Of a stretch of DNA of 64,000 nt, positions 54,415-64,000 are shown piece after piece. The notes beneath the pieces were generated by a model that saw only the letters and a program-made list of their open reading frames with translations, searched no databases and was not told where the DNA came from. This DNA comes from Riptortus pedestris. Lineage: Eukaryota; Arthropoda; Insecta; Hemiptera; Alydidae. How positions within the stretch are numbered: the first letter of the stretch is position 1; the number at the start of each line of letters is the position of its first letter. The DNA is taken from positions 229,045,001 through 229,109,000 of the forward strand of contig CM032228.1 of the NCBI GenBank assembly GCA_019009955.1. The letters are read 5' to 3'. The translations under genes were made by a program, and so were the position numbers.

Positions 54415-55436
54415 GGCTTGCTTACTACTATATCTTTACAATAAATTTACAGATTTTAAGTGAATCAAATAACTAGTTATCTGTCTTTTTCTATTATTAA
54501 TCTAGGAAAGTACTAAAACCTGTTTTATCCAAAGTGTTGTAATAAATAAATAATATCTACGTAAATTGTGATTAACAACAAAATCAATTATGTAGTAGCT
54601 TTTGTGAATTTATATATGTATTTGTGAAGCAAATTACGTTATATTTTGTTAATGTTGTACTTGCATTGTATTTGTAACACTCAATGTGAACCTGTGTTTC
54701 AGCATGTTATTAACTGTTTTGTGCATGTTTGTGTTCGGTATTTTCAATTGTGTTCCTTCGTTGGTTTTTTGACGTAAGATACAAAAAGCTCGATTACATT
54801 CACTTTATAATTGGCAGATGTTTGACCACTATTCTATCATTCAGGTATAACTACGTATGAGGTAATTGTTCATATCGGCTTTATCTTGATGATTTTAAAT
54901 ATGAAATAAATCAAATGATAAGAAGAAATGATTGAAGCGTCAATTACTTCTATTAATTAAATTGGGTGATAAATACTAATATAATATATTGCACACAAGT
55001 TTAAATTCCTTCTTTTCGATAAAAATTGAATACATCACTACTGTCATCAGATAAGGAGGTTATTCAAAATCTTCAATACACTAGGAAAACGGGTTTTACC
55101 CCAAAAGAAATTATTGAATATGCTAACTAAAAAATTAATTTTTATTTCAGGTTATGACTAAGGAAAATTTCATTGTTTCGGAGTCATTTAAATCCAAATT
55201 AAATTAAAGCCCTTGAAGCAGGTGCTGCGTCAACTAAGTAGATTTCCCACGCACTAGTATGTCAGACTAGTGATCTTATTTTATCATATATCTTTCTATT
55301 TCTAAGTAAAAAGCCCAGGAATTGACGTAGATGACTTGAAAGTACAAGTTGCAGGATTAACATTTGAGTTTCAAAAAATCTATATGTACAACAATCATCA
55401 AAGAGTATCAATTTAAACTATTGACACATTTTTTTA
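54088..55436. other. Unassigned DNA with (AT)n
   Basis: No gene recognised. (AT)n at about 54357-54411. A lone degraded family A terminus (GAAGCAGGTGCTGCGTCAAC) lies at about 55214-55250. Confidence 0.5.
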
Positions 55437-55559
55437 AGAAGAATTCTCTTAAGTGTAAACAGTTTTTAAGGTCGTACTAAGAACATGATTTTCGAAAAAT
55501 TTCTTCTAAATGATAATGGAACATACCTAGGAGATGACGCATTGAGGTCCATTCAAAAT

Positions 55560-55560
<1 letters not shown>
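55437..55560 (-). repeat. Family A repeat, 3' part
   Basis: TCTTAAGTGTAAACAG (decayed palindrome) to TGAGGTCCATTCAAAATT, ending at (AT)n. Confidence 0.5.
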
Positions 55561-55593
<33 letters not shown>

Positions 55594-56283
55594 CTAGCTC
55601 AGGTACCCGGGGCTTTGCCCAGGAATTCATTTGAGGCTGAATAATGGTGGTATTTTTTTGGCAAAGCTTAACATTGCACAATATTTTGGCATTTCCCCGT
55701 CCCTATGTTTAGGGTTTAAATCCGTCGTTACTGTGGATTTGTTAATAATAAAATTAATTTTTTATGTAAGACTTCACTGTCCTCAATATTGTCGTATTTC
55801 CTGTCCCCTGTGCATTATGCGTAGATTTCAATTATTAAGGAAAAAATATTAACATAGATATGAATTAATTTTTCCAGGTGAGGTACCTGGTAGTTGATAT
55901 AAAAAGAATTGTTGAGCATATCAATATTTCTACGCAAATTACTTGCTTCATAAATTGTTCCCGAAAAAATGTATAAAACAAATGTTTTAAATAACAAAGC
56001 AAACAACATTTGTTATATGTTCGTTTGTCAAAACAAATAGACCATGAAATATCGCGAATTTTTATTTCAGGCCTGCCTTATAACCCCCTCTTCCGTTCGA
56101 ACCTAAAAATTTTAATATAGCTTATAATCATAATGGAATTAATGCTAATTGCGCCCAATAAAATAGTTGACTCCCGCTTTAGTTTATAGTGTACATCTCG
56201 TTTATACATTGTGTTAAAAGACAAAAATGAATATTACAAAAGTTAATCTAAATAACAAAAAAAACAACTTTTGTTATGCTCAT
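55594..56283 (-). mobile_element. Family B (Helitron-like), truncated
   Basis: CTAG at 55594-55597 next to (AT)n, hairpin CCCGGGGCTTTGCCCAGG, then the family body to ACTTTTGTTATGCTCATATT, where a family A fragment takes over. Confidence 0.55.
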
Positions 56284-56420
56284 ATTTAATTAACTGAAAG
56301 ATTTCTAATTACCGTTTGTATTAAATCACGGTGGTGTTGTGTTACCAGTATGCAGATTTCCCTATTGTAAAACTTCACATGGGAAATCTGATTATTTTAC
56401 GCAGCCTCTGCGTCCCGGAC
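56284..56420 (-). repeat. Family A repeat, 5' terminal fragment
   Basis: TAATTAACTGAAAGATTTC to CTGCGTCCCGGAC. It joins family B without a spacer. Confidence 0.55.
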
Positions 56421-56979
56421 TTTTTCTCTTCAGAAACAAGAATCAGTTTCAATTGGAGTTCACCTGAATCTGAACTTGCTCGTGGATGTTAGTTGAGAAT
56501 TATATTCTTCCATACCGCGATATCAGTTTTGTTGGTATGTACGAATGCATATATAGTTTTGTATCTGGAGATGGTAAATATAACAAAGTGGATAGTATTC
56601 GCCTTTATTCCTCTTTGGATCTAATCTGAACCTCTCTGCTCTAGCCAATTAAGTCTCTGTCCTTTGCAACCCTTAACTGCCACACCCTGGAGCGCTTCAA
56701 TTTAATCCTTGCCCTCCCGACTAATATTCTCTGAGCCAAGATTAACCTTTTTTTTCAAAATGAAATTAATCACCCAATAAAACTATTATTGGAATAAAAA
56801 ACTATGTAATATTTTTCTAGTTCGTTTTAGTTCGATAAAAAGCAAACAAATTATAACTAAAATTATTTGATCAATCATTTCCTCATAGAAAATGATAATT
56901 TTTCAGTTTGATACATTGATGGCCTTGTGGACCAGAAAATCACATTTTTTTTAATCATTCATTATGCGTACAGCACACA

Positions 56980-57056
<77 letters not shown>

Positions 57057-57212
57057 GTTAAAAAAAAAGGTTACTGCAAAATAATATACAGATAAAATTA
57101 AAACGCCGCTGGGGTTCTACTTTGAATAATTAAATGCTTGGAATATAAGGAATATATTTCAGTTTTAAATCATATTCCTGTCAGAGGTCTGGCACCATAT
57201 CGTAATAAAAAA
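56421..57212. other. Unassigned DNA with compound (AC)n(AT)n
   Basis: No gene recognised. (AC)n at about 56981-57023 runs straight into (AT)n to 57051. Confidence 0.55.
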
Positions 57213-57813
57213 GGTCCTTCACGCAGGGGCTGCGTAAACTAAGCAGATTTCCCACTTGCTGGTATAAGACACTTTTAATTTCTTTCTTTATTTCTTAATG
57301 AAGGCCTAAAACAAGATAGTGCAAAAAACTCGCTTAGTACTTGAGCTACAAAAAAAAATGTGTAGAACAACAATTGTAGAAAATCAATAGATTAACAAAA
57401 TTGGTTCAATTCCATTTCGCGATAAGACTCAAAATAATGGCGATATTTTGAATTAAGAAAATCCCCTCTCTAAACATCTCTGTATCCCCGTTTTCAGCAA
57501 TTAACTAATATCTCTCGTGTGTAATAAAACAGTTAAATAACAAGTAAAATTATAGAAGAAATAAATATTTTTGATTTAAGTCCTCAAAAACTTAATTGAA
57601 GGCGCCAGCGCACTACGTATTTGCTTGTATCTCAAACAGTAAATGGTTAATAGAACACCCTATTTGGTATTTAAAGCTGGAATTTAGTATATTATGATAC
57701 AACAGCTTATTCCTAATATGACGTGAGTCGGAGTGGGGGTTTAGTAAAGGCTTACAACTAAAAAAATGCTAATATCTCCATTAATACTAAAGATGGAGAA
57801 TAAATGTGTATAA
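57213..57813 (+). repeat. Family A repeat interrupted by piggyBac remnant
   Basis: Starts GTCCTTCACGCAGGGGCTGC. The core TAATACTAAAGATGGAGAAT is cut at 57813 by the piggyBac remnant and resumes at 58922 (ATAATCATATTTGTAGTAAG) to about 59040. Confidence 0.6.
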
Positions 57814-58921
57814 CATTCCAATACACGCGCCCCCTAGTGAGACATAAATACACGCGTGTCATCTGTCAGATGACTGTTCACTTATTTGTCAAAAGTGAAT
57901 AATATAATTGTTTTTTCGCAATTTTGCAGGAATAATGGTGCATAGATAAATGAAAAAGTTCATAAATATTCATAAATTTGTATTTGAAAAAAATGATCTG
58001 TATATAAATCTTCAAAAATGTTAAATTTTTGTAACACAGTTGCCACGGTAGCTTAGTTTCAATTTTATTCCTTATTGCTGGCTTGCGAAAGGTAAATCAA
58101 CTAGTAAACCTTGGAACACAACTCTTATCAGTCTTGTAAGATAGTTTCAGAGAACATAATAATAATGTAAAATGTATGAACACATTGACAATTGAGCCTC
58201 ATTTCTTGAACTTGGAAAGTTACTCAAACAAATGGAAATGACCAATAAAAAAAAATACTAAAAAAACCAAGAACCTTTGCTTTTAAAAAAATTAAACTTA
58301 AATTTTACTCTGAATCACTTTCATTACCCACACTCACGTTACATCCATCAGCACAAGAAAAGGCACAGTGTTACAGACATGAATATTGGCCACATTACTT
58401 GCAAGAATATTTGGTGTATCGTTTTATTTTCCAAGCAAAATCCGCAGCGCTGGCGTCCACCAGCATCAGTAGCTGCTGAGTTGCTTGAAGCTCGTGGTGG
58501 TATTTGATCATTGGGAAGGAGTTCTCGAAGACGTGAGGTCATGGTGGATGGCAAATTACTGAGCTGCACTCGCATAATCAACTGATCTCTGATGATTTCA
58601 TTCCCCAGTTCACGAAGGAAAAGTCGTCGAGTTGGCACGTTTTGTCCGTTCCCCAGACTGATGACTTGGCCGTTGATACCAGCCACATCGAAATCGGGCA
58701 TTATGAAAAACTTACATTTTTACACGCGTGTCATCTGTGAGATTCTCTCGGCCAAAACACGCGCAAACTGCACTGGACGCACGCTCACCGGCAACAGAAC
58801 TGTCGAGCTAAGCAAGCTTGAGGAATACTAGGGTGAGGGACCAGGCTCTCCTCCCTCCATCAAACTTATGACGAAAAAACAGAACTGGTCATCTGTGAGA
58901 TGACGCGCGTGTATTGGAGTG
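57814..58921. mobile_element. piggyBac-like remnant with TIRs and ATAA duplication
   Basis: Ends are CATTCCAATACACGCG on the left and the inverse of CACTCCAATACACGCG on the right. ATAA lies on both sides (57810-57813, 58922-58925), a one-base variant of the usual TTAA. Just inside each end is a palindrome (GTCATCTGTCAGATGAC left; GGTCATCTGTGAGATGACG right), and a third copy of the motif lies at about 58728-58742. The transposase survives only as its C-terminal end. It interrupts a family A repeat. Confidence 0.75.
58345..58701 (-). pseudogene. piggyBac-type transposase, C-terminal fragment
   Basis: About 100 residues of a protein normally over 500. The frame carries RRLFLRELGNEIIRDQL, a Ser/Pro/Arg linker, and RQRCGFC, the first cysteine pair of the C-terminal cysteine-rich domain. 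The remaining ligands (YSCK, CGQYSC, HC) lie in another frame and include two stop codons, so the gene carries at least one shift and two stops. The catalytic DDD core is missing. Assignment rests on the cysteine-domain layout and the TIR/TSD context. Confidence 0.65.
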
Positions 58922-59049
58922 ATAATCATATTTGTAGTAAGTTGTATTTGCAACGAGATTGGTTCTATATACGTTTTCGGCCCGACGTATAATTACGGAG
59001 ATATTTCGAATTTTCCTAATAATATACTTTTTCTAAGACTGAACTTTCG

Positions 59050-59396
59050 CAAAAGAGCTCGTCAAGCAGTTGCTGAGCAAACTAAGTAGACTTCCCACCT
59101 GCTTGTATTACATACTACTGATTTCGTCCTCTATTTCTAATATTCGATAAATAGAAGTGGGGGTTTACTGAAGGTTGTAAAGAAGAAAGTAGGAATAACC
59201 AGCTTTATTTTTGATTAGAGAAAAAAAATTAAACAATTGTAGAGCATTAATAGGTTAACAAACTTGTTTCTATAACATTCTTCTAACCTACTCAATATAA
59301 CAATATTATTTTCATAATAAAATTTAGAGTATTTCATATTTTACCCCGTTATAAACCCCTTCTCCCTTGGCCGATTTGAGTCATTTACGAACTTGG
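59050..59396 (+). repeat. Degraded family A repeat interrupted by LINE
   Basis: Decayed terminus (GTCAAGCAGTTGCTGAGC), cut by the RTE-like LINE. Its 3' part resumes at 61182 (TCGTTATTTTTACAAAATC) and runs to about 61368. Confidence 0.5.
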
Positions 59397-61171
59397 AAAA
59401 GGAAAATATAAAGAAGTTCTGGTACATAACCAAAGCTCTGGGAGGGAAAAGGTCCAAACCAATTAGGAATGTAAAGAATGGAAATGGCAATATTGTGACG
59501 GATGATAGGGAGATCCTGAAAGGAGGGATCACTTCCAGGATAAATTCAATATGGTGGAGCATCAACCCAATAACTTGCAGAATCTTAGAGGGAGAGGAAG
59601 ACAAGATGATGACTACCCTGAAGATATAGATGATGCAATAGAGGAGGATAAAGTGGAGGAAGCTATTGAGAAGCTAAGATTGGGTAAAGCTGCTGGACAT
59701 GACAGAATATCCCCGGAATTCATCAAATATAGTGGACAGGAATTAAGGAAGTGTCTACAAGACCTATTCCAAAATATATGGGACGAAAAGAGAATCCCAA
59801 ATGATTGGGAGAATAATGTAATCATCCCAATCTACAAGAAGGGCAGTCAAGCTGAGTGCGAAAACTACAGGCCTATATGCTTGTCCTCTGTGGTGTATAA
59901 GCTATACACCAGAATCCTTGAGCAGAGACTAAGGAAAATAGCTGAGGGGGATCTTTAGGAAGAACAGGCTGCTTTTAGACCGGGCAGGAGGACCCAGGAC
60001 CTCGGCCCGAATGATAGTGGAGAAGGCATGGGACAGAGGGAGGAATGTCTATCTGGCCTTTCTGGATTTGAAAGCTGCATTTGACTCTGTCCCACGGTAA
60101 GAGATATGGGACGCTCTGGTTAGCAAGCGTGTTCCACATAACCTCATTAGTGCCATTAAGTCGGCGTATCAAGACCCAAAAGGAGTTGTGAGACTCAATG
60201 GAAAGGAGTCTTCTCCATTTAGCTTCTACAAGGGAGTCAAACAAGGGGACAGCCTTAGCCCATTGTTGTTCATTATAGTGATGGACGAAATATGGAAAGT
60301 CTGCAAAAGAAGGACACCCCGAGCACTGGTGGGCTACTCGAATATGACGCCCGTTCTAGCCCAAGCAATGTTATATGCCGACGATGTGATTGTGGCGGAC
60401 TCGCAGGAAAGGCTGCAAACTAGTGTTACGGAGTGGTATGAGGAGCTAAAGAGAAAAGGAATGGACATAAATGTCAAGAAAAGTAAGGTTATGTTTGTAG
60501 GAAGAGAAGAGGAAGACGTTAATAACACCTGTAATGGCGTACCACTTGAGATGGTTGACACCTATAAGTATCTTGGCACACTCGTATGCAGGGATGGTCG
60601 GATAGATCAGGAGGTCTTGAATAGGGTGAGTCAGACCAATGGAATTTTCTACCAAATACGTAACACCCTAATTGCCAAGGAAGAATTGAGTAGATCAACC
60701 AAACTCAGAAACTACAAAGCGGTCTTTCTACAAGTGCTTTTGTATGGTGCAGAGAGTTGGACCTTATTGGACAACCACGTAAGCAAACTCAAGGCAGCAG
60801 AAATGAGATACCTTAGGTGCATTGCGGGAAAAACAAGGCGAGACCACATCAGAAATGAGCGGATAAGAGAGGACCTTGGGGTGAGACCGATTGGAGAGAT
60901 GGTTGAGGAGCGTCAACTTAAGTGGTATGGCCATGTCAACCGAATGGGGGGCACCAGAAAGGCCAAATGGTTATATGAAGCACGGCCAGAAGGCAAACGA
61001 CCCCGTGGTAGACCTAGACTTACGTACCAGGACTACGTAGCTCGATTAGGAGCAGAAAGGGGCAAGACCGCGCCAGAGACGAGGAGACTAGCGGCGGACA
61101 GACCCAGCTGGGCAAAGTGGACTGAGGTGGCCCCTCCACGCTTATCGGCACGATGGAGGTAGAAGAAGAAG
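59397..61171 (+). mobile_element. 5'-truncated RTE-like LINE
   Basis: 1775 bp flanked by the 10-bp duplication ACGAACTTGG (59387-59396 and 61172-61181). Lacks the endonuclease. It ends in a short (GAA)n rather than poly-A, as RTE-type elements end in short simple repeats. It inserted into a family A copy. Confidence 0.8.
59551..61162 (+). pseudogene. Reverse transcriptase of the RTE-like LINE, disabled
   Basis: Remains of the catalytic protein for target-primed reverse transcription. In order: LRLGKAAGHDRISPEFIKYS, VIIPIYKKGSQ and NYRPICLSSVVYKLYTRIL (frame from 59551 to a stop at 59956-59958); EQAAFRPGRRTQDL directly after it; then, after a one-base shift near 60010, AFLDLKAAFDSVP with motif A and a TAA near 60099; finally a 324-codon open stretch (60188-61162) with QGDSLSPLLF and the active-site YADD. 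The C-terminal half (AEMRYLRCIAGKTRRDHIRN; RQLKWYGHVNRMGG; GKRPRGRPRLT) is the typical tail of this group and has no RNase H. Two stops and a shift make it inactive, though the catalytic residues survive. The 5' end, including another frame at 59393-59629, shows one more shift near 59560. Confidence 0.85.
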
Positions 61172-61181
61172 ACGAACTTGG

Positions 61182-61540
61182 TCGTTATTTTTACAAAATC
61201 TTTTAAATACCAACATTGCTAACGTACAATCACACATTGCGAGCACTGGAACGTGAATAGAAGTATGTCTATATATGTCGAATTCAATTGAATCATCTCC
61301 TAGACAGAATTAATGGTTATTTCAAGACACTTTTAAAAATTACTTCATGAGAACAACCTAAATAGTTTATTTCCCTTGCCTGCCCAATGCGTGACACTGC
61401 CTTCTAAAAATTAGTGAATTTCTTTGCCTCTGTGTGTATTCCCATTCATCAAATGAATACTCTTGTAGATTTTCATCATAAGCCACATCAATGGAGACAC
61501 AGCTATCATTCGTTCTATTGAAGGTTGAAAAAAAAGTGTA
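61182..61540. other. Rest of interrupted family A copy and unassigned DNA
   Basis: To about 61368 it continues the family A copy cut at 59396 (TTCATGAGAACAACCTAAAT). The rest has no recognised feature. Confidence 0.5.
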
Positions 61541-61542
61541 GT

Positions 61543-62104
61543 CCGTCACGCAGGGGCCTCGTAAAGTAAGCAGATTTCTCGCGTGAAGTTTTACAATAGA
61601 GCAATCTCCATACGAGAGCCGAACAGTTACAGAAACAACCGCACTATCTTTTGGCGGGAAACTCATTTGTCCGTTATCGGCCCACATTTAATAAATACGC
61701 AAATATCTCGGTTAATATTCAAGATAGAGAATAAATGTATATAACAATATTCATAGTAAATTTAATTTGCAGTGAAATTGATTCTATACAATTGTTCGAT
61801 CCGCCGTATAGTAACGGAGATATTTCGAATTTTCGAATATCCTCCCCCCTAACCCCCCCCTCCCACTGGTCCGATTTCAGCCATTAACGATCTTGTTCTG
61901 TCTTTTTACATAAAACGTTTTAATATCAAGTTTGGTAACGATCAAATAAAAATTGCGACCGCTAGAGCGTTAACAGGCAAATATATATTGAACTGACCTC
62001 ATTTTCGTCATCTCCTGGGTAGGAGCAATGGACATTTGAAGAAAACTTCCGCCGCCATGAGTACGGCCTCAATATCTGATTTCCCTTAGAGGAAATATGT
62101 TAAT
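61543..62104 (+). repeat. Family A repeat, full-length with minimal (AT)
   Basis: GTCCGTCACGCAGGGGCCTC at the start, an almost consensus core, a very short ATATATAT in place of a long array (61980-61987), and a decayed 3' palindrome TTTCCCTTAGAGGAAA. Confidence 0.75.
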
Positions 62105-62164
62105 AACTAAATTCTATTATAGAACATTTATAAAATAAGTCGACTTTGTTCTGCTTATCGCGAA

Positions 62165-62251
62165 CAATAGGTCTTTCTTTTTACATAAAACGACTAAATT
62201 TATAGTTTGGTAAGAATCAAACAAAAATTGCGACCGCTAGAGTGGTAACAG

Positions 62252-62309
<58 letters not shown>

Positions 62310-62736
62310 GTCTGTTACCGCTCTAGCGGTCGCAATTTTTGGTCAATCTTTACCAAACACCATATTACGCCGTTTTAGGTAAAAAGAAATATCAAGTTCG
62401 TTAACGGCTGAAATCGGACCAGTGGGGGGGGGGTTTAGAGGGGAGGATTTTCGAAAATTCGAAATATCTCCGTTACTGTACGTCGGATCGAAAAATAGTA
62501 CAGAATACATCTTATTGAAAATTACATTGACTATAAATATTGTTCTATACATTTATTCTCTATCTTGAATATTAACCGAGATATTTACATTTTTATTAAA
62601 ACTGGGCGACTAACTGGGCTTCCCCACCAAAAGCTAGTTTGGTCGTTTCCTTAACTCTCGGCTCTCGTGAAATTTCTCTATTGTAAAACTTCACGTAGGA
62701 AATCTGCTTAGTTTACGCAGCCCCTGCGTGACGGAC
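62165..62736. repeat. Two family A pieces facing each other across (AT)n
   Basis: Left arm, plus: TTTTTACATAAAACGACTAA to GCGACCGCTAGAGTGGTAAC (to about 62254). (AT)n 62257-62305. Right arm, minus: GTCTGTTACCGCTCTAGCGG to GCGTGACGGAC (62736). This makes an inverted repeat centred on the (AT)n. Confidence 0.7.
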
Positions 62737-63194
62737 TTTTTTTTTTTACGTAAATGCTATTTGAAAATAAATTTAATCAAATATTTTGGGGAATTATTAA
62801 TTTGGGAAATTCAGCGAAATATTTAAATAACGTCGCATGAAAGGGGAATGACTTCATTAATTATTCATGACGTCTTCCATTAACGCATAATTTGACCGAA
62901 AGAATAATTAAATCACTAAAAACATAAAACTTTATTCCCTGACTTTAAGACTTTCTCCAAATGAATTTAGGCATGAATGAAATAAACTTTTTTCTTTATA
63001 ATATTTAGCTAATGTATATGACGTTATCAGTCAACTTGACTTTATTTGTAAGCTTCATAAATAAACTTGAAATGGCATACATTTTATTCTATAAAAGTTA
63101 ATGTACTGAAATTATCTATTCGTATTGTACAGAGTGAATGGGATTCCTCTGTCTCTCTTAGTTCGATACAAAACTCAGTAATGAGCACACCGTG
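62737..63194. other. Unassigned DNA
   Basis: No gene recognised. Confidence 0.5.
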
Positions 63195-63500
63195 TAGAAG
63201 TCCAGACCGACGAATGGTAACAGAGATATTTCGAATTTTCGAAAATCCCCCCTCTAAATCTCCCCCTCACTTGTCCGATTTCAGCCGTTAACGAACTTGA
63301 CCTGTCTTTTTGCACAACACGTTTAAATATCGCGTTTGGTAACGATCAAACAAAAATTGCGACCGCTAGAGCGTTAACAGAATATATATATTGGACGGAC
63401 CTCATTTTCGTCATCTCCAGGGTAGGATCGATGAACATTTGAAGAAATGTTTCGAAAATCGTGTCATGAATACGGCCTCAATAGCCGATTTCCCTTAAGG
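63195..63500 (+). repeat. Family A repeat, 3' half
   Basis: From CAGAGATATTTCGAATTTTC through GCGACCGCTAGAGCGTTAAC and a short (AT) tract to CCGATTTCCCTTAAGGG, cut within the palindrome. Confidence 0.65.
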
Positions 63501-63865
63501 GTGTCTGTGAGTTGGACCCTGAGGATCGTTTATTTCTAACCAACCACTGCATGATACATGGAGTTGTATATTGGTCAAACATCTGCCAGTGTATTAGTAG
63601 TAGTAGGGTATGATGATGATGATGTATATGTGATGACAGCGGATGCAGAAGTCGGAGAGCGTGAGATTGCCCAGCAGGGGGCGGCAGCGGAGCAGTGCAG
63701 CCCTTGTTGCTCAGCGACGGTTGGCCAAGAAGCCCCACCCCCAGCTGTTGCACCACAAGGCTAAGTATGACGTCAGGAGCTCCAGCTTCGAGAGCGGCAC
63801 CAGGGTACCCTCATGGACATCAAGGTATTTTATAAAAGATAATTTAACCCAAAAAACCATAAAAA
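63501..63865. other. Unassigned DNA, relatively GC-rich
   Basis: Higher GC than its surroundings. Overlapping open frames on both strands (63478-63764) have no recognised motif. Confidence 0.4.
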
Positions 63866-63868
63866 AGT

Positions 63869-64000
63869 CCGTCACGCAGGGGCTGCGCAAACTAAGCAGA
63901 TTTCCCACGTGAAGTTATAGAATAGAGAAATCTCCATACGAAGGTACGTATAAGATACGAGAGCCGAACAGTTACGGCAAATGACCGAACTAGCTTTAGG
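63869..64000 (+). repeat. Family A repeat, cut by the window end
   Basis: Starts GTCCGTCACGCAGGGGCTGC and continues to GACCGAACTAGCTTTAGG at the edge. Confidence 0.7.

Overview
The window is eukaryotic, repeat-rich, AT-rich intergenic DNA, probably from an arthropod. I infer this from the mix of relics (R2-like, jockey/R1-like and RTE-like LINEs, a Ty3/gypsy LTR, Tc1/mariner, piggyBac, tRNA-derived SINEs and Helitron-like elements); the species cannot be fixed from sequence alone. I see no host protein-coding gene. Outside one large element, nearly all the DNA is transposon relics, satellites and (AT)n arrays.

The centrepiece is a complete Polinton/Maverick (adintovirus-like) element at 38584-53838, 15,255 bp. 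It has terminal inverted repeats of about 739 bp that differ at only a few positions, and a 6-bp target duplication (TATATA) inside an (AT)n array. It encodes protein-primed DNA polymerase B, a retroviral-type integrase, an FtsK/A32-like packaging ATPase, an adenain-like protease, and major (double jelly roll) and minor (penton) capsid proteins. It also encodes a membrane-active small protein, a 506-residue protein ending in a parvovirus-type phospholipase A2 domain, and several small proteins of unknown role. Polymerase, integrase and capsid frames are intact. The ATPase is cut by a one-base shift near its C-terminus. The protease frame lacks an ATG and sits in the -1 frame behind an A_AAA_AAG slippery heptamer. 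Genes alternate in strand. A TAATAAA motif precedes nearly every start, and an AT-rich hairpin lies at the 3' end of most genes. Each TIR carries an array of about 16 short palindromes whose core resembles those hairpins.

Left flank (1-38577): a dense mosaic of a repeat family called family A here (about 30 copies in the window, with an internal (AT)n), a second family called family B (Helitron-like, three copies head-to-tail at 14618-18181), an R2-like LINE relic (1114-1590), a jockey/R1-like RNase H relic (6715-7105), a Tc1/mariner remnant (10400-11014), a Ty3/gypsy integrase end with its 3' LTR (12366-13175), SINEs (20990, 24090, 25498, 33627, 33944), a 71-bp minisatellite (27241-29138) and a 79-bp tandem array with an inverted block (36517-37515).

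Right flank (53845-64000): more family A and B copies, a piggyBac remnant with TIRs and TSD (57814-58921), and a 5'-truncated RTE-like LINE with a 10-bp TSD and a broken reverse transcriptase (59397-61171).
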